Source of the DNA: Eutypella sp. D-1
Lineage: Eukaryota > Ascomycota > Sordariomycetes > Xylariales > Diatrypaceae
NCBI GenBank assembly: GCA_023313575.1
Contig: JAJTTP010000008.1
Span: 558,001 to 622,000, forward strand
Direction: 5' to 3'
DNA length: 64,000 nucleotides
Part shown: one piece after another, positions 11,952 through 25,645 of the stretch
Position numbering within the stretch: position 1 is the first letter of the stretch
Layout of the letters: each line of letters starts with the position of its first letter
Position numbers and translations under genes: made by a program
The notes under the pieces: model-generated
What the model saw: only the letters and a program-made list of their open reading frames with translations
Databases searched by the model: none
What the model was told of the DNA's origin: nothing

Positions 11952-14900
11952 GGGGAACGCGGCGCAGAGGTACGACAAGTAGTGAGGCTTAGCGGTGAAT
12001 GCAGCATACTATAACTCACGAATTGGCAAGGACCTGCGCTCGCTTTCAACATTGTCCGGTAGCGGCACCGCACCGCGCAGGTATCTATGAAAAGTGAGAT
12101 TTTTTGGTGGGGGGGGGGGGTGTGGTTGTTATTAAAGAGGTATGGTTTAGTCGTGACATCAAGGGGTTCATATTATGATTCAGCGGACTCTGGAGTAGGG
12201 AGCTACATACCTTACTCTGTCAAGAGAGATGCTCGACACATGGCCGTCGAGATGTTCATTCATCATTAGCGGTCACTGAAACATGAAATTCACAGAGGCG
12301 GTAGGTCTAGATCTCGTTGTCTCCAAACGTCGACTACCACATACTTCCACCTACACACGGATATCTAGTCCCCGGTCTTGTCTATTTTTAGTAGACGCCT
12401 TCCTTCCTAAAACCATCCCCTTTCCTGAGCACCTATCCTTCGAGAAAGCACCTCAGATATAAACATTCATTTAGAAAAACGCCAATGCCCGGGTAACACA
12501 TGGTCACACACTCATTTGCAGAGAACTACACAGTCTTAGATATACTCTACTCTAATTCTAATAGGTCATACCATACTAACAGTCGCGATCAGAGGTTATA
12601 GTGGACCACGATGAACTCGAGTGAGATGGAGGTCCAGGCCAATCCCGGGAATTCCTGGCGCCCGGTTGAGCAAGGGACCTGTAGTGGTTCATGTCGGCGG
12701 AGGTGGCAGGGTATCGTGGATAGGAAAGGGAAGCCAGATCAGATCACAACGTGGAGGGGACAGACGAGGGCAAGGACCGGTAAACGAAAGAATTCCGCGT
12801 TCGAGGTCCGCCGGCGCGGTGCGGCGCCGACAACACGTTTATGCAGCATACGGGCCGCGGCCACGGCGGTAACGCTTAGGTACGGCGTGCGCGAGGACAT
12901 GGCTTGGCGTATATAAGCTGCCGATGTCGAGCGCCCGAGGCACGGGGCGCGGTCGTGACGGCCACGGCCCGGTGAGATGTGCATGGGGCGCTGCGGGTGC
13001 AATGCTCGGGAGACAGCCGACTCGGCGCTAACTATGTATAGGCATATTCGCTCATGTGGACTACATATGAAGTCGAAGTCCAGATCTGGTCAGTTTCTCG
13101 TCCCCCCCCCCCCCGGTCCCCCCTCCCTTATTTCTAGGTTATTCTACTGCCTCTTTCCCTAACACATCAGCCCGGAAGGAGGGCAGGAATCCCAACCCAC
13201 TGGTGAGGGTCCATATGGGCGGTATGCCCGCTGTCTCAGCCGCAGGCAGGATTCGTGCCGAGGAATATGAACCGGTCGTCTTTCCGGTGGCCGGTGAGGG
13301 CGAGCACAACAGAGTAAGCGACAAAGCAGGCAACGTGTACAACCTCCGGATGTTTAAATTCAATAGTGGACTCGAAACACGACGGTGGTGTGGAATTGGG
13401 ATATGTCATTGAGCAGCAATAGGTGGCCGAATAGTGGGGGACAAACTAATAATCCCCTTGCCAATGTCTAGCTAGCCGGCGCATTGCCACCCGCGCCGTC
13501 ACCGCCGTGGCTGCCGGAAGACATCTGATTTTTTTTTCTCTCTCTTGTCACAACCAGTGTTGGCTCAAATAGACCTACTCTAGGCACTTATACAAGGGAG
13601 CACTCGGGGCTAGGTTGGTGATATTTTTCTTCTTTTTTCTTCTTTCTCTAGAGCTGTAGCTGGGCCTAAAAGGGCTCTAAACATACGTCTTTTTGGTTAC
13701 GACATCTCTTTATTTATCTCTTCTTTTTTTCTTTTTGCGTTATGGGCGACAGCCCGGGTCTATGCCGTCCCGGGTATGGTATCCGTTAGATCTGTGATCC
13801 CGTTACAGGAGTAAGGGAAACGAGGGGCGAGTGGGCGATGACTACCGCACCACTAATACCACTACTACTACTACTACTCTGCGCAGTCTGCGGGGGGGGG
13901 GGGGGGCATTGCGGTGTATTAACCCGGGTCAGCGTCACATTGGCTGCTGAACTGGAACTGGGGAGCCCAGGAAAGGCAAATCACGAAACCTTGATGGATA
14001 AGTGTGCTTTTTGGGGGTATCTATCATCAGGGTACTCAAATGGCACCGTGTGTTTTCGGCCCGCGCCGGGGGACAACCACCCTTGTTTTTCTATCTACTT
14101 CAACAGATCGGTAATTTGTCCTTAACACTACTCCAGATCGTCACTTCCGGAGTCGCTGCCTGAATAGGACGGGCGGGCCTCCGTCTTTGCATGTACCCTG
14201 GATAGATGTGCAGTAGTCTTTCACTCCGCCTCCCCTAATTTTATACAATTTCTAAGCTTATAAAAATCACTTGCCTCCAGGGCTACCTATCCTGAACGGC
14301 GGAGGATAATATTCCACATCTCTAGTTGATTCTTGAAGATGTAAAAGGATAAGGGAGAAAAGGTTGATTCTATCATAGAAGGATACAAGTTGACCTAAAA
14401 ATAAACCCAAAAAAATGAATCGATGGAAACGGAGGAATTAGTCAGGAGTGTACCGCCAACTTCTGTTGCCAATAGTAGCCGAGTAGGCTCCTTACACCTA
14501 CCTAAGCATGCAATTATACCGACAGCATGGCTGCGCGTAAGTTGCATAAGTCGTAGGAGTTGCATGAGTCGTAGTAGAATCGTCTACGGGTATGAGTCGC
14601 ATCTTTGGCAATCTGGCACTCTCATCACTATACATATCCGCACGTACTTGAAACATGTAGGTACGTGTGTATAGGTACGTACCTACCTACTAGGTAGGTA
14701 CACAAATACCTATACCCAGGTAGGTACATGTATGGACTAAACCCCGGAGAGTCGTGCCTCAAACTGCGCGCACCTTATGATTTTCTAGGTATGTACATCA
14801 GTAGGTATGGAAGAAGTAAGCATATTTAAGGTACTGTCCTGGGTTGCATTGCATGCGTTTACATAACCTTGGAACTTTTTACCTAACTCCATTCCTTGCT

Positions 14901-16291
14901 AGTTACAGATCTGGCTGTCGACATGACCCGATCACATGCCATCACATGGCCTCACATGTAGGGCTGATACCTCACTAGCTCAACCTCCTCAAATATCATA
15001 TCGAATCCCCAAAACCAGATTATTTTTATAAATGTCGTCATTACCGTTCTTGGTTTCTCTCCGCCTTCTCCAATACTTTATAATTGTACGACTCCTTTGC
15101 TCCTCACGGTAGTCCTAAAACAGCGAAGAGTTAAAACCCTTGGGTCTCGTGAAATTACATCTGCATATGCGTGGGGATGGGATCGTCCCGACTGGGGTAA
15201 CGACATATGTAGTAGGGTGGCAGTCCATGTATATACATATAACAGCCGTAGTTAGACGACAGAACAAGGCTATTCTCAGTACCACCCATGTGTTTATTCT
15301 TTCAGGGATCCGACAAGAATGGTGGTAAGATTTGAGTGTTGTTGAGTAAGCGAAAGACTCAGGTATGTGATGTACCTGGTGGACACGGCATGACACCGAA
15401 GAAGAAAACACCACCCTGAGAGCCTGCCTGCCTATAGAGGTACATATATGTAGGTAGTATACAAGTAAGTATATTATGAAACGAATCGGGCTTCCATGTC
15501 TCCATCGCGTTTCTGGTATGGGAAATACGCCTGCGAAGATACGCAAAATCCTTTAAGTATGCAGATATGTTACCGGTGAGCTGATAACTCTTATGTAGTG
15601 ATCCACATTAGTTAGCGCACGTGCGTACGTAAGTACGCATGGCAGGCCTGGGCATACTCGTAGTGGGCAAGAGTAGTAGGACCGGGCCACCCAGCCAAGA
15701 ACAGCCTCCGCCAATTTAAGTATGCACTAACAAGGGGAGGTGACCCTTCAAGACCCTTGGCTGACGGTGAAGTCGGGGAAGGCAGGACTTTTGGCTTGCA
15801 CTGGGCGTTTTAGGGACTCGACTCTTAAGTTGTTACGCCATTCTGGCCCATCAAATGATCAAATGCCATCGAGAATGTCTCCAACTTAACCATTGACAGA
15901 CAACAAGGCTTTCCTTTGCCTTTGGACTAGATCCATCTCGTCTTGATTATTTCGTCTTTACAAATTCTTCTTGCCTTACAAGACGACATCCGGTTATTGA
16001 AATAAGTAGGCTACATGGACTATAATTAATCTTGTATTCCCTTATCTCTCGTTGGAGACACCCCATTGTTGTGTTTCACTTTTCTATTCTTCCCTCTATC
16101 CCTCTTCATTGGATAGCGGCCATATGATTCATTCATTTATGACCACAACTTTTATCTTTTCGTAGCATATCGTTGCATCTCCCAAATCTACTGCAGCTGC
16201 CATCGCAGCTTGCAGATTCGCTTCGGGGGACACGAAACGGGAGCAAACCAAGAACTGGCTGTGACGGCGACGTCGCCCAGAAACCATCAAA
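10852..16291. other. Intergenic region between SREBP and the antiporter
   Basis: No gene is supported in these 5.4 kb. Features seen are a GT microsatellite (about 11663-11685), an AC microsatellite (about 11902-11949), G runs near 12109-12120 and 13892-13906, an ACT trinucleotide tract at about 13850-13877, a C run near 13105-13115, a GC-richer patch at about 12630-13000 with only short arginine-rich frames, and TACCTAGGTA-type motifs near 14675-14705. The final 400 bases before 16292 are pyrimidine-rich, as expected of a fungal promoter and leader. Confidence 0.6.
11902..11949 (+). repeat. (AC)n microsatellite
   Basis: An uninterrupted dinucleotide AC tract of about 48 bp lies in intergenic DNA. 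A shorter (GT)n tract lies about 220 bp upstream at 11663-11685, so the two could pair as inverted repeats. Confidence 0.9.
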
Positions 16292-19200
16292 ATGGCGACT
16301 ATCACCACCACCGCCACGGAGACCTTGCTGTCGACCATTACGGCCACCTCCTCGTCAGCCGCCGCAACAACATCCGGCCCTCCTCCTCAAGGTGGCGTCT
16401 TGGACGGTCTCGCTCCCAATGCCTACCTACCTAACAACCCGATACAGTTGTTCCTCATTCAGGTAAGGATGAATACGATTAGTCGAATGATCGCGTGGAT
16501 AGCAGGATTGATCAGGTCCCGACGTTCATATCGCCCACGACTCTTCACATCCCACGATTCTATGTAGACATGTGGACCTTATAATTTATCATTGGGGTAT
16601 CTGCTCACACGTGATCTTTCTCTAGGCTTGTATCATCATCATATTCTGTCGTCTATTATACTACCCGCTCTCCCTTGTCGGACAGCCCCGGGTCATTGCC
16701 GAGGTCATTGGCGGTATCCTCTTGGGTCCGTCTGTCTTCGCACGGATCCCCAATTTCCAACAGGAGATATTCCCCAAGGATTCCATGCCCGTGCTTAACA
16801 ATGTGGCGAACCTTGGCCTCTTGCTCTACCTCTTCGTCATCGGACTCGAGGTGGACATTCGCATGTTTACCTCCAACTGGCGCGTAGCCACGAGCGTAGG
16901 GATTGCCAGTATGCTGGTGCCCTTTGGCTTGGGCTTTGCCATCGCCTACGGCCTCTATCACACATACGTCGTAAACACGGATGGCGATCACGGCTTCGGC
17001 GTGTACGGCCTCTTCATCGGCACCGCCTTAGCCATCACTGCCTTTCCAGTCCTCTGCCGCATCCTATCCGCGCTCGATATGCTGCGTACCCCAGTCGGTG
17101 TGACGACTTTGGCTGCGGGTGTAGGCAATGATGTCGTGGGCTGGGTTCTCCTTGCTCTATGTGTTGCATTGGTCAACCAAAGCACTGGGCTCACGGCCCT
17201 TTACGTCCTGCTAGTCGCTCTAGGTTGGATTCTTTTCTTGTGTTTCGTAGTCCGACCACCCTTCCATTGGCTATTAAGGAGGTCGGGCGCCATCCAGAAC
17301 GGCCCCTCCCAGGTGAGTCTCCTCCAGCCCTTTCACAGGCTCTTTCCAGACATATGGGGCACACGATTGAAAATTTCCGGCCTCGCAACTCTCGACCAGA
17401 CGTACAAACTTGCGAGAACATCCATTAGTCGCTAACTCGGTCGGCATGTAGGGCATGGTTACTCTGACGCTCGTCCTTGTATTCGTTTCGGCCTGGTTCA
17501 CAAGTAAGTAATATAAGACCGTCATGGTTAGCCTACGTTCGCTGACCTCTCAGACATCATCGGTGTCCATGCCATCTTTGGTGCTTTCATAGTCGGCTTG
17601 ATCTGCCCTCACGATGGTGGATTTGCCATTAAGTTAACCGAAAAGATCGAAGATCTGATTACGGTTGTATTCTTGCCTCTGTACTTTGCCCTTTCAGGTC
17701 TCAACACGGACCTTGGGCTTTTGAACGATGGCCAAGTCTGGGGCTATGTCATTGCCGTGATTGCGTGCGCTTTCTTCGGAAAGGTCTCTGGTAGCACGCT
17801 CGCAGCTAAAGCGATGGGCCTCGTCTGGAGGGAAAGCTTTTCCATAGGATGTTTGATGAGTTGCAAGGGTCTAGTCGAGCTAATCGTGCTGGTGAGCTAA
17901 GGCCCGCCCACTCTTGCTAGAGAATATTCACTGACTCCTTGAAAGAACATCGGTCTACAAGCTAAAATCTTGGACCAAAAAGTTTTCACCATGTTTGTCG
18001 TCATGGCACTGGTGACGACAGTCGCCACTACACCACTAACCAACTGGCTGTATCCACCGTGGTATCGCACGAAGCTCGAGGCATGGAAGCGTGGAGAAAT
18101 CGACTGGGACGGTAATCCGCTAGGTGGTAGTGAAGGCTCCATCGTGACGGCTAAGGTAATGCGGGACGGCAAGATTCGACGTCTCTTAGTATATTTGCGC
18201 CTTGACAGCCTGCCCAGCCTCTTCACATTTATTACGCTCCTCGGCGAGGAACGCGCTGGACCCGATGCAGCCGACGACGAGTCCAAGGTCCCCCGCCTTC
18301 GAACAAGACACATGGAAGTCCACGCTTTACGCATCCTTGAGTTGACAGAACGAACGTCATCAGTGATGAAAGTCTCTGAAGTTGAAGAGTATGCCCGGCG
18401 AGATCCAGTTCTCAATGCGTTTAGGACGTTCTCCCAACTGCACGATATCGCTACAACCGGTGACGTCGTTATCACCGCGGAAAGCTCTTACGCGCAGACC
18501 GTCACCACTCAAGCTTCTGAGCAGGGATCAAACTTCGCCTTGATCCCCTGGAGCGAGGTCGGGAGCAACACGGAAGACCAGGCAGTCCCATTCAACGTTT
18601 CATCTGAGGAGCGCTTTACCAGCCGCTCCAACCTGAGCTTCATACAGTCCGTTCTGTCAGGGGCCATTTGTGACACGGGCATATTCATTGCAAACGGGTT
18701 TGGAGGCATTACGAACCGAGATGGCAAGGAGAGACCCTCTTTTAAGCGTACCCTCAGCGGTGTATCGGTTCGTACGACCCAACGGGATGCCGTATTACCT
18801 GTTACCGATAAATCGCATCACATCTTCCTTCCGTATATTGGTGGTGCGGATGACCGCGCGGCGCTCAGGTTCGTGTTGCAGCTTGCAAAGAACCCTCGTG
18901 TCACGGTAACCATTGCCCACCTTGCGGGCCCCGATGGTGACGAAGCAGTTTCTGGTGTTTCTGAGTCCAAGGAGGTGATCAGCTTGGAAACCACGGCGCA
19001 AGATATTGGTTTGCTAGCGGCAATGCGCTCGTCCTTGCCCGCTGAGCTCTCCGACCGGGTCAAATTTATCGACACGACGGTCGAGGCGGGTGTCACGCCT
19101 TTGATTGAGGAGGCCGTCGAGGAGGCGAGGCGCACTGTTGGACAAAATAGTCGGAATGCGGGTGACATCGTGGTCGTAGGCCGCAGACATCCCAGGCTGG

Positions 19201-19379
19201 CCGATCTACTGGACATTGAGCGGCAGGAGATCCAGAAGACAATCGGCGTTCTAGGCGAGAAGATACTCGCAGAGTCCCTGAGGACCACCAGCGTGCTCGT
19301 CATCCAGGCTGCTACGGCGGCACAGGCGACGGCGACGACGTCAGCGGTCGGCGGTTCAGAAGCTGTCGACGAATCCTGA
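16292..19379 (+). CDS. KHA1: KHA1-type K+(Na+)/H+ antiporter (CPA2 family)
   Basis: Five exons (16292-16462, 16626-17312, 17452-17503, 17554-17891, 17946-19379) join in frame into about 893 residues, close to yeast Kha1 (873). All introns are GT-AG (163, 139, 50 and 54 bp). The first 57 residues are Thr/Ser-rich, followed by about a dozen hydrophobic helices of the Na+/H+ exchanger fold. Family blocks visible are GQPRVIAEVIGGILLGPS, FLFVIGLEVD-like (LYLFVIGLEVD), GTALAITAFPVLCRIL, AAGVGNDVVGWVLLAL and, across introns 3-4, FTNIIGVHAIFGAFIVGL. The soluble C-terminal half (residues about 450-893) contains a segment resembling the universal-stress-like fold of plant CHX/fungal KHA proteins (LPYIGGADDRAALRF) and ends in a Ser/Ala/Thr tail. 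The protein exchanges K+ or Na+ for H+ in Golgi/endosomal or similar membranes and supports pH and salt homeostasis. It is followed by AATAAA at 19448. Assignment is firm; the compartment is inferred from yeast. Confidence 0.95.
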
Positions 19380-22300
19380 TCGATATATAGTTATGTAATG
19401 ATTGTATGCTAGCTAGGTTTCTCATGATATTAGGTGGACGAAGGGTAAATAAATGCCTTGACTAGATTACTTCGACTCTTTCTGTCTGTCCACCTTGATT
19501 TTTGATCTTATGGATTTTATTGATTGACTAGTTCTACGGGTCCATATCTGCCTCTGCCGTCTAGCTACAGCCGCGCCTCACTCTTCGAGTCTCCGGTTTT
19601 GAGCCCGACCCCGAGTTCGACCTGCAAATTGCAATCGGGAACACGTGGACGTAATGCGCCGCGATCTGTAGGTATGGATGTTATGTATATGTCGACGACA
19701 GTTGCATCCCCCCCTCCTCGGACCCGCGCCCAGGGCTATGATAGTTTCCGCGCCATCCATACATACACACCATGCACCTATCCGCGCAGTTCACCCACCC
19801 CCTTTCCCGTCGGCTAGGGCCAGTGCAGCGCGACCCTGTCTGGTCAACCTGTGCAGGTATCTATTAGCGAGGTTCGTTCAGTTTCCATCATCACACCGCG
19901 GGCGGCCTCACTCAGGCAGGCAAACTTGGGTTAAGGAATCACAACGGTTTCCGTCACTTGATATCATGGGCGGCGTCAAAACGAGGGGAGGGGGAGGGCA
20001 TGATGGAAAATTACACGGGAATGCAATGGGTGGTTTCGTGCGACGTACGTACGTTACATAGCTAGATGGTAGTAAAGGGGGAGAGGGGGGGCGGGTAAGG
20101 AGGAGAGGCCGTTTGTGTTGAGGTCTATATTACATCATAGCACGATTACAACCACGGAGCCGAAGAAGGGACAGCCATTCTCGGGGGATCTTGTTATGGC
20201 TGAATGAATGCAGCCCAAGTACTAAACCGAGCCATTGGATACCTGTGTGAAAATTACCATTACAAAATAGTCGCTCCCTTTGCTAATTAAGCTGATAGTA
20301 ATTTTATATTCTTGCCTCTTCTCCCTTCTCCGGACTCCGCGCCTTGAGCCCTTTAACTCCGGTTTCTCAACGCCAACGAAAGATTGACTGTCTGGGTCTG
20401 CATCGTAGGCGACGGGACACGTGCTGTCTATTACCTTCGCTTCATGGGTGGGTTACTGCTGGGTAGGTAGGGATATGGCGGTGAAGTCATCGTGGGGCTC
20501 TGTGCTCCAGTCTATGGCCACACGTCAGTCACTCTCACAGACATCTACCTGGCTCTATGTCTATGTATATATATATATATATATTTATACGCACACACCT
20601 ATAACTTCTCTATATAACAATCCTTCGCTAAGGTAAGCGGGTGGCACAGAGACCTTGGTTCTCCGCTCCTTGCTAGGCAGCAGAACTGAATTCAAATGAC
20701 ATCGGAGCGGAGGGAGAGGACAAGTCTTTGGTCCTTCTTTACTGTAGCATGTGCGAGACGTTTGTGGAAATCTAGTTGGTGATCTATCAAGCACAATCAA
20801 TGTGTGTTCTTTTCATTTCTCCTTTTCCGAAAAGAAAAAAGGGGTAAATTTGCGTGAATGGAAAGTGGTGTTGCCTACATTGCATACAATATCAATACAA
20901 GCGACCTGTTCCCTGTACCGTTACAGTTGCATCTCATTTCTTGCATGTGCGTGGCCGCCGCACGGCGGCGGTTTATTAGCTTGTCCTTCTTCCTTTCCGT
21001 TTCTCTCTCCTCCCTCCCTCCCCATGGAGCTTGCATTGCATTACTGAGCTGCGTGGACCTAGCCTAGCTCAGCCCAGCCCAGCCCAGCCCAGCTGGCTTC
21101 CTCCGTTAGCGAATCTATATACCACCTATAATACAACCAATAAACAGGCACGTAGTTCCATACTTAGTTATGGGGAAAAGAAAGGGAGGGGCCCAGGTGG
21201 AGGACGAGGTGGGTGTGGGTTCGTAGGAGGCCCATTTCTTTCACTCTTTCACCGACAACTCGGGCCCGGGAGATTGAGGGTATGAATGAATGAGTGAGTG
21301 GGTGATGGGAAAGGAAAAGGAAGAAAAAAAGAACACGAATGCCATACCTGGCTATCGTCAACGCAAGCGCAAGGCTGCGCTGTGGGCCTCAGCGCATGGC
21401 CGCCCAGACATTTCCCAGTAAAAGAGACATGTGCATATGCGTTTAGTACACCACAGCTTCACGACAACGGGAACCACCCCTTTCCTTACAGGGCACAGGG
21501 GGATAAGGTACCCAGCTCTTGACTCAGTATGCGACACACAATTATTAAGGGCCTGTACATAATTGATTGATTTATTAATCAATTACCTACTTAGGGTCTC
21601 ATCTTACGACTTTTAGTGCGCGAGGAGGTTCCCCCCCCGACCCGAGAGTCTGGGAATGGGTTGGCAGACAGGTTGGTTGGGTCTGACCTGCTTCGGGTCC
21701 GCTCTTGTTTGCCTTGTCTGGGTTTGTCTGTGCTGTGCTGGTCTTGCCCTGTCTTGTTCTTGTAAGCAGGAACAAAACTCCGAGCCGATCGTATCCGATC
21801 TCACTCATATCCATTCCACCAATAGCTTTCGCTACATACTTCGCACGGCCACTCATTTAGAGCAAAGCCCGACCGCGTCCCAGTTTCTCGGGCCATGCGA
21901 GATTTTGAGAAAATGCCCGGTGATTTCTATGTATCCCCTTTCCTCTCTCTCGAGTAATACCCCGTGCTTCCATTATGGGTACGTATGTAGATAGGCCAGA
22001 AGGCCAGAATGGGATAAGCGAATGAAGGGGGAATGAGTGAGCGTGCGTATTTGCGTCTCTACATAGGTGGGGACGGCGGAGATCGCGCAGCCCTCGATAT
22101 GTATGCGTACTTTCCATACATACATGCGCGACCAACCAAACCACATGTTCTATTATTCATGCACAGAACCCGAGGCAACGGTCTTCACTGACCACGGGCT
22201 GCGCCTGTGCTGTGCTGCGCTCCGTACCCGGGCCCCGTTGTTCCTGCAAGAACCCTGTCGTTGTCGCAGCCCTGCAGGAGGGTACCGGCGGTTGGGTTTG

Positions 22301-25300
22301 ACCGTGACCTACCTACTTACGACTCTCATCCTCGCGAACAGATGCTCTACCCGCCTCGTCTCGAGCTATTTGATCTAGCCTGCCCTGTTTTGCATACCTC
22401 GAGCACATACTTAGTAGACCCGACTGCATATATCTACCCGGGTAAGTGTTACCTACGGGGAGGGTAACACGGAGGGGGTGGACAGGATATGTAATGTACG
22501 ATATATCGGACATACGGTGGAAGGATGGTTGGATGGGTGGTAGCCTGGATGCGAGCGGCCGCCCCAAATATCGGGTCCCCGATGACTGGTCAGCAGCAAA
22601 CCCTTTTGGCTCCCGGAAACTGGGCAGCTGGGGATTTGGGGGAGGGAGGGGGGGAAATGGGATTCGAGCGAATGAGTGGAGCGAAAGGAAGACACCCGGG
22701 CCCCTGGGAACAGACCAAAATCCCAGTGAGCGGCGGGCGGCGTATGGATCGGTGATGATCATGATCACACACGTACACGACGAATCGCCGGGTCCCCTTA
22801 CACCATCAAACCATATACTTGGTAACCGAGCTCGACGCCCCCTCTCCCCCCTTCCCCTCTCTTTATGTACTTCCCTTTATGTATGCAGTCATATACATTT
22901 TCAGATAAGGGAGTAGGTAGTACGTAGTAGACAAGATTGTAGATAAGTCAGTCAGTACAAGCAGTATATCTGGCGAACCTGCTTTATCTGGTGCTACCTA
23001 ATCTCCAAATCACCCACAACAGCCACCGTGATGGGCCAATGGAAAGGTCTGGTTTCAACCCTCTTCCCCCCCGCCCCCTACCCTACCCGTGGGCCCATGA
23101 GAGTAATATGTACAGAGTACGTAAGAAGTAAAGCTTTAACATAATAATTACCTAGGAAGTAGTAGTGGTCTGGAACTTACCGAGAATAACAAGGAAGGAT
23201 TCGGGGCTTTGCTCGAGAGCCCTCTTTTTTCAATTTTTTTTTTCCGTCTCATTCGTTTTCCATCCCTTGAAACGGATCTCCAAGAAAGCATGAGAAAAGG
23301 GGAGGGGAGGGGGTGTTAAAGAGAATGGAAGAAACAGCTTAGCCATCATTAGCCTCGTCATTAATCGGCTACTAAAAGGAGCGGTGAATATAGATAGGGG
23401 AGGAGTGTAAGGCGCAAAGCAAGCGAATGATCAAACAAAAACCGCCGGAGTATAGAGGGTATGAAGGAGCAAAGATTGACTGCCAAGTATATTAACGTAA
23501 GTGTAGGTGTACCTAGGTATGTAATTATAGACAGGTACTTACAACTCCCTACTTGGAACATACCCAAGTACATGGATGTTACCCGCGGCATGTCTGATAT
23601 TCTTAAGTTCCAAGTACCTACTTACGTGGGTACTTGAATACTATAGAGGCTTCAGAGGTTAAATCAATAATTGGACATTGCCCAGGTGGCTTCCAATTGT
23701 AAAGTACTTAGGTAGGTAGAGTTCCCCGAGTCTTACCACATGGACAAGCTGCATTCCCTCTATCTTCCCCATATTATACATACCTAGGGTAGGTGGTAGT
23801 ACATACGTGCAGCGGTAAATGTTCGCACAACGCGGACCGCCCGCAACCGAATAATAAGACCTGCCTACGATGGTGTAGTCACTTTCAAGGTTAGGTAAGT
23901 ACCGGCTTAGTATTTGGCTAATTAACTACCTAAGTACCTACATACTTGTGTGGTTTATGTGAAAAGAATGATTAGTGCGGATAGCCAAGAGGTTCGACTG
24001 CCTCCTGGGTAACCTGTCTTGCCCTGTCTAGCTTAAGCCAATCCATCTATGGATGGATCCTACAGGCACCATTACTTCGGCAAGCTCCAGAGCTGCCGGC
24101 CGAACTGCTAGGTACCGTACCAGGTAATTGTACATACATCTATACATACCTAGGTACCTACATTGGAAGTAAGTACGTAGTATCTTTCTAGCTGCCCATG
24201 GGGTCAAAAAGGGACCTCCAACTGAGTCTTACAAAGTAGAAGTTGAATGTCTCGTCCCCAACAACCTTGGGGGAAGCTTACCCGGTCATATAAAACGCTC
24301 AAATGTACATACCTAATGCAAATATGTATATATGTAATGCTAGTAAGTACTACATATCAAATCGAAGTCTAAATAGAGGAACCGGGAATTAATAATATCT
24401 ACATACCTCCTAGCCTACTATAGCAGTATAGGTACCTGAGTGGAAGTAATGTGTTTTATATATCTAGTACTTAAGTACCTAGGTACTTATAAAGCAACCT
24501 ATACTCTTACTTATGACAAGTACCTAGGTAACTTGAATATGTGAATACTTTATTCGCAAATCGAGTGCTGTTCTTTTCTTCTTGATTTCCCTTTTTGGAT
24601 TCTTGTCATTTATTCGTCTCCTCGAGATTATTATTCTCTCCCCCCCCTCGCCTCGATCGAATAGATCGAATAGGATACCTGTGATCTGTATATATGTACG
24701 TACCCGACCACGTTTGTAGGTGTGTAGTAGTACTTTGCATACTTACTATATATTTAGCAGTATGGTTCCATGTACCTAAATCAACCTAAAATCTGCTGAA
24801 TCCACCCCTCCTTCTTTAAAACTTCAAGGTTGCTCTAACCTCTCCTTACTCCGTCCCTCTATTTTACTCTCCATTTACTTTCTATCTTACCTTCGTCCAT
24901 CTTATGGCTTATAAGCTAGGATTTTACAATTGTGGAAGAAATATTTCGAGAAATAACTACTATATCACAATACCTAGACTAGTCTCCAGAAGAAGAACCA
25001 GTTGACAACTGAAGATAAGAGGGAAAGGAGAAAACAAGAAGCCATTATTATTACAATTACATATCACAAGAGCCGTCGAAATCTTCCAATCCCTCTTCCC
25101 CCTGCCCCACACTCACTTGCGCTCGCTTGCGCACTACTTATTTACTTAAGTATCTAACTTATATTCCGTACACCTGGGCATATTTATCTACTTACCCATA
25201 TATCTACTATACACCTAGGTAGGTAGGTACCTCACCTACTTCGTTATACATACATAAGAGAAGAGCACAAGAATACCGACTGCCCAGGTGTAGCATTATC

Positions 25301-25645
25301 GTCATTTGGCTTATCACCTACCAGCTCTTCCACCGAAGCGGTTTCTTCTTCTCATTTTCCCTCCCCAGGCCCTCCCCTTTTGTGCTTCTGCTAGGCTATT
25401 TACTCTAGGGTGGGCTCCCTTTGCCAAGCAAGGTCTAGAGCTAAAAGCCTAGTTAGTCCTGTCACATACAAAGTTGCTGCATCTATCTGACCTACTTTGA
25501 CCTACTTGACCAATCTACTTGGTCTGTCTGCCTACCTACCTAATTATATCTCTATCTATTTCTCTCTTATCAGTTTCGAATGGGCATCGGTATTTCTAGT
25601 CACCCTACCCACCGACCGCCGCACCCCCCGACTGAAGAGGCAAGG
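19380..25645. other. Long intergenic region, no supported gene
   Basis: About 6.3 kb without a frame that resembles a protein family. Open frames here are at most about 155 codons, overlap in several frames and lack splice-consistent extension. Contents include a TA microsatellite near 20566-20584, a CAGCC pentanucleotide tract near 21068-21092, GAATGAATGAGTGAG-type tracts near 21280-21305 and numerous GTACCTAGGTA-type palindromes, densest between 23500 and 25240 (for example 24466-24490 and 25213-25231). The 24550-25570 stretch is CT/AT-rich and should hold the methyltransferase promoter. Confidence 0.6.
19448..19453 (+). terminator. Candidate poly(A) signal AATAAA
   Basis: An AATAAA lies about 70 bp after the antiporter stop codon, a good spacing for 3'-end formation. 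It is predicted from sequence only. Confidence 0.45.

Noticed and set aside
12611..12916. Arg-rich frame in a GC-richer patch
   Set aside because: Overlaps frames on both strands in the same patch, shows no domain and no codon-usage contrast. A relic cannot be excluded but is not supported.
23960..24020. tRNA-like GAGGTTCGACTGCCTC
   Set aside because: Only a 4-bp stem with an 8-base loop. No acceptor, D or anticodon stems pair around it.
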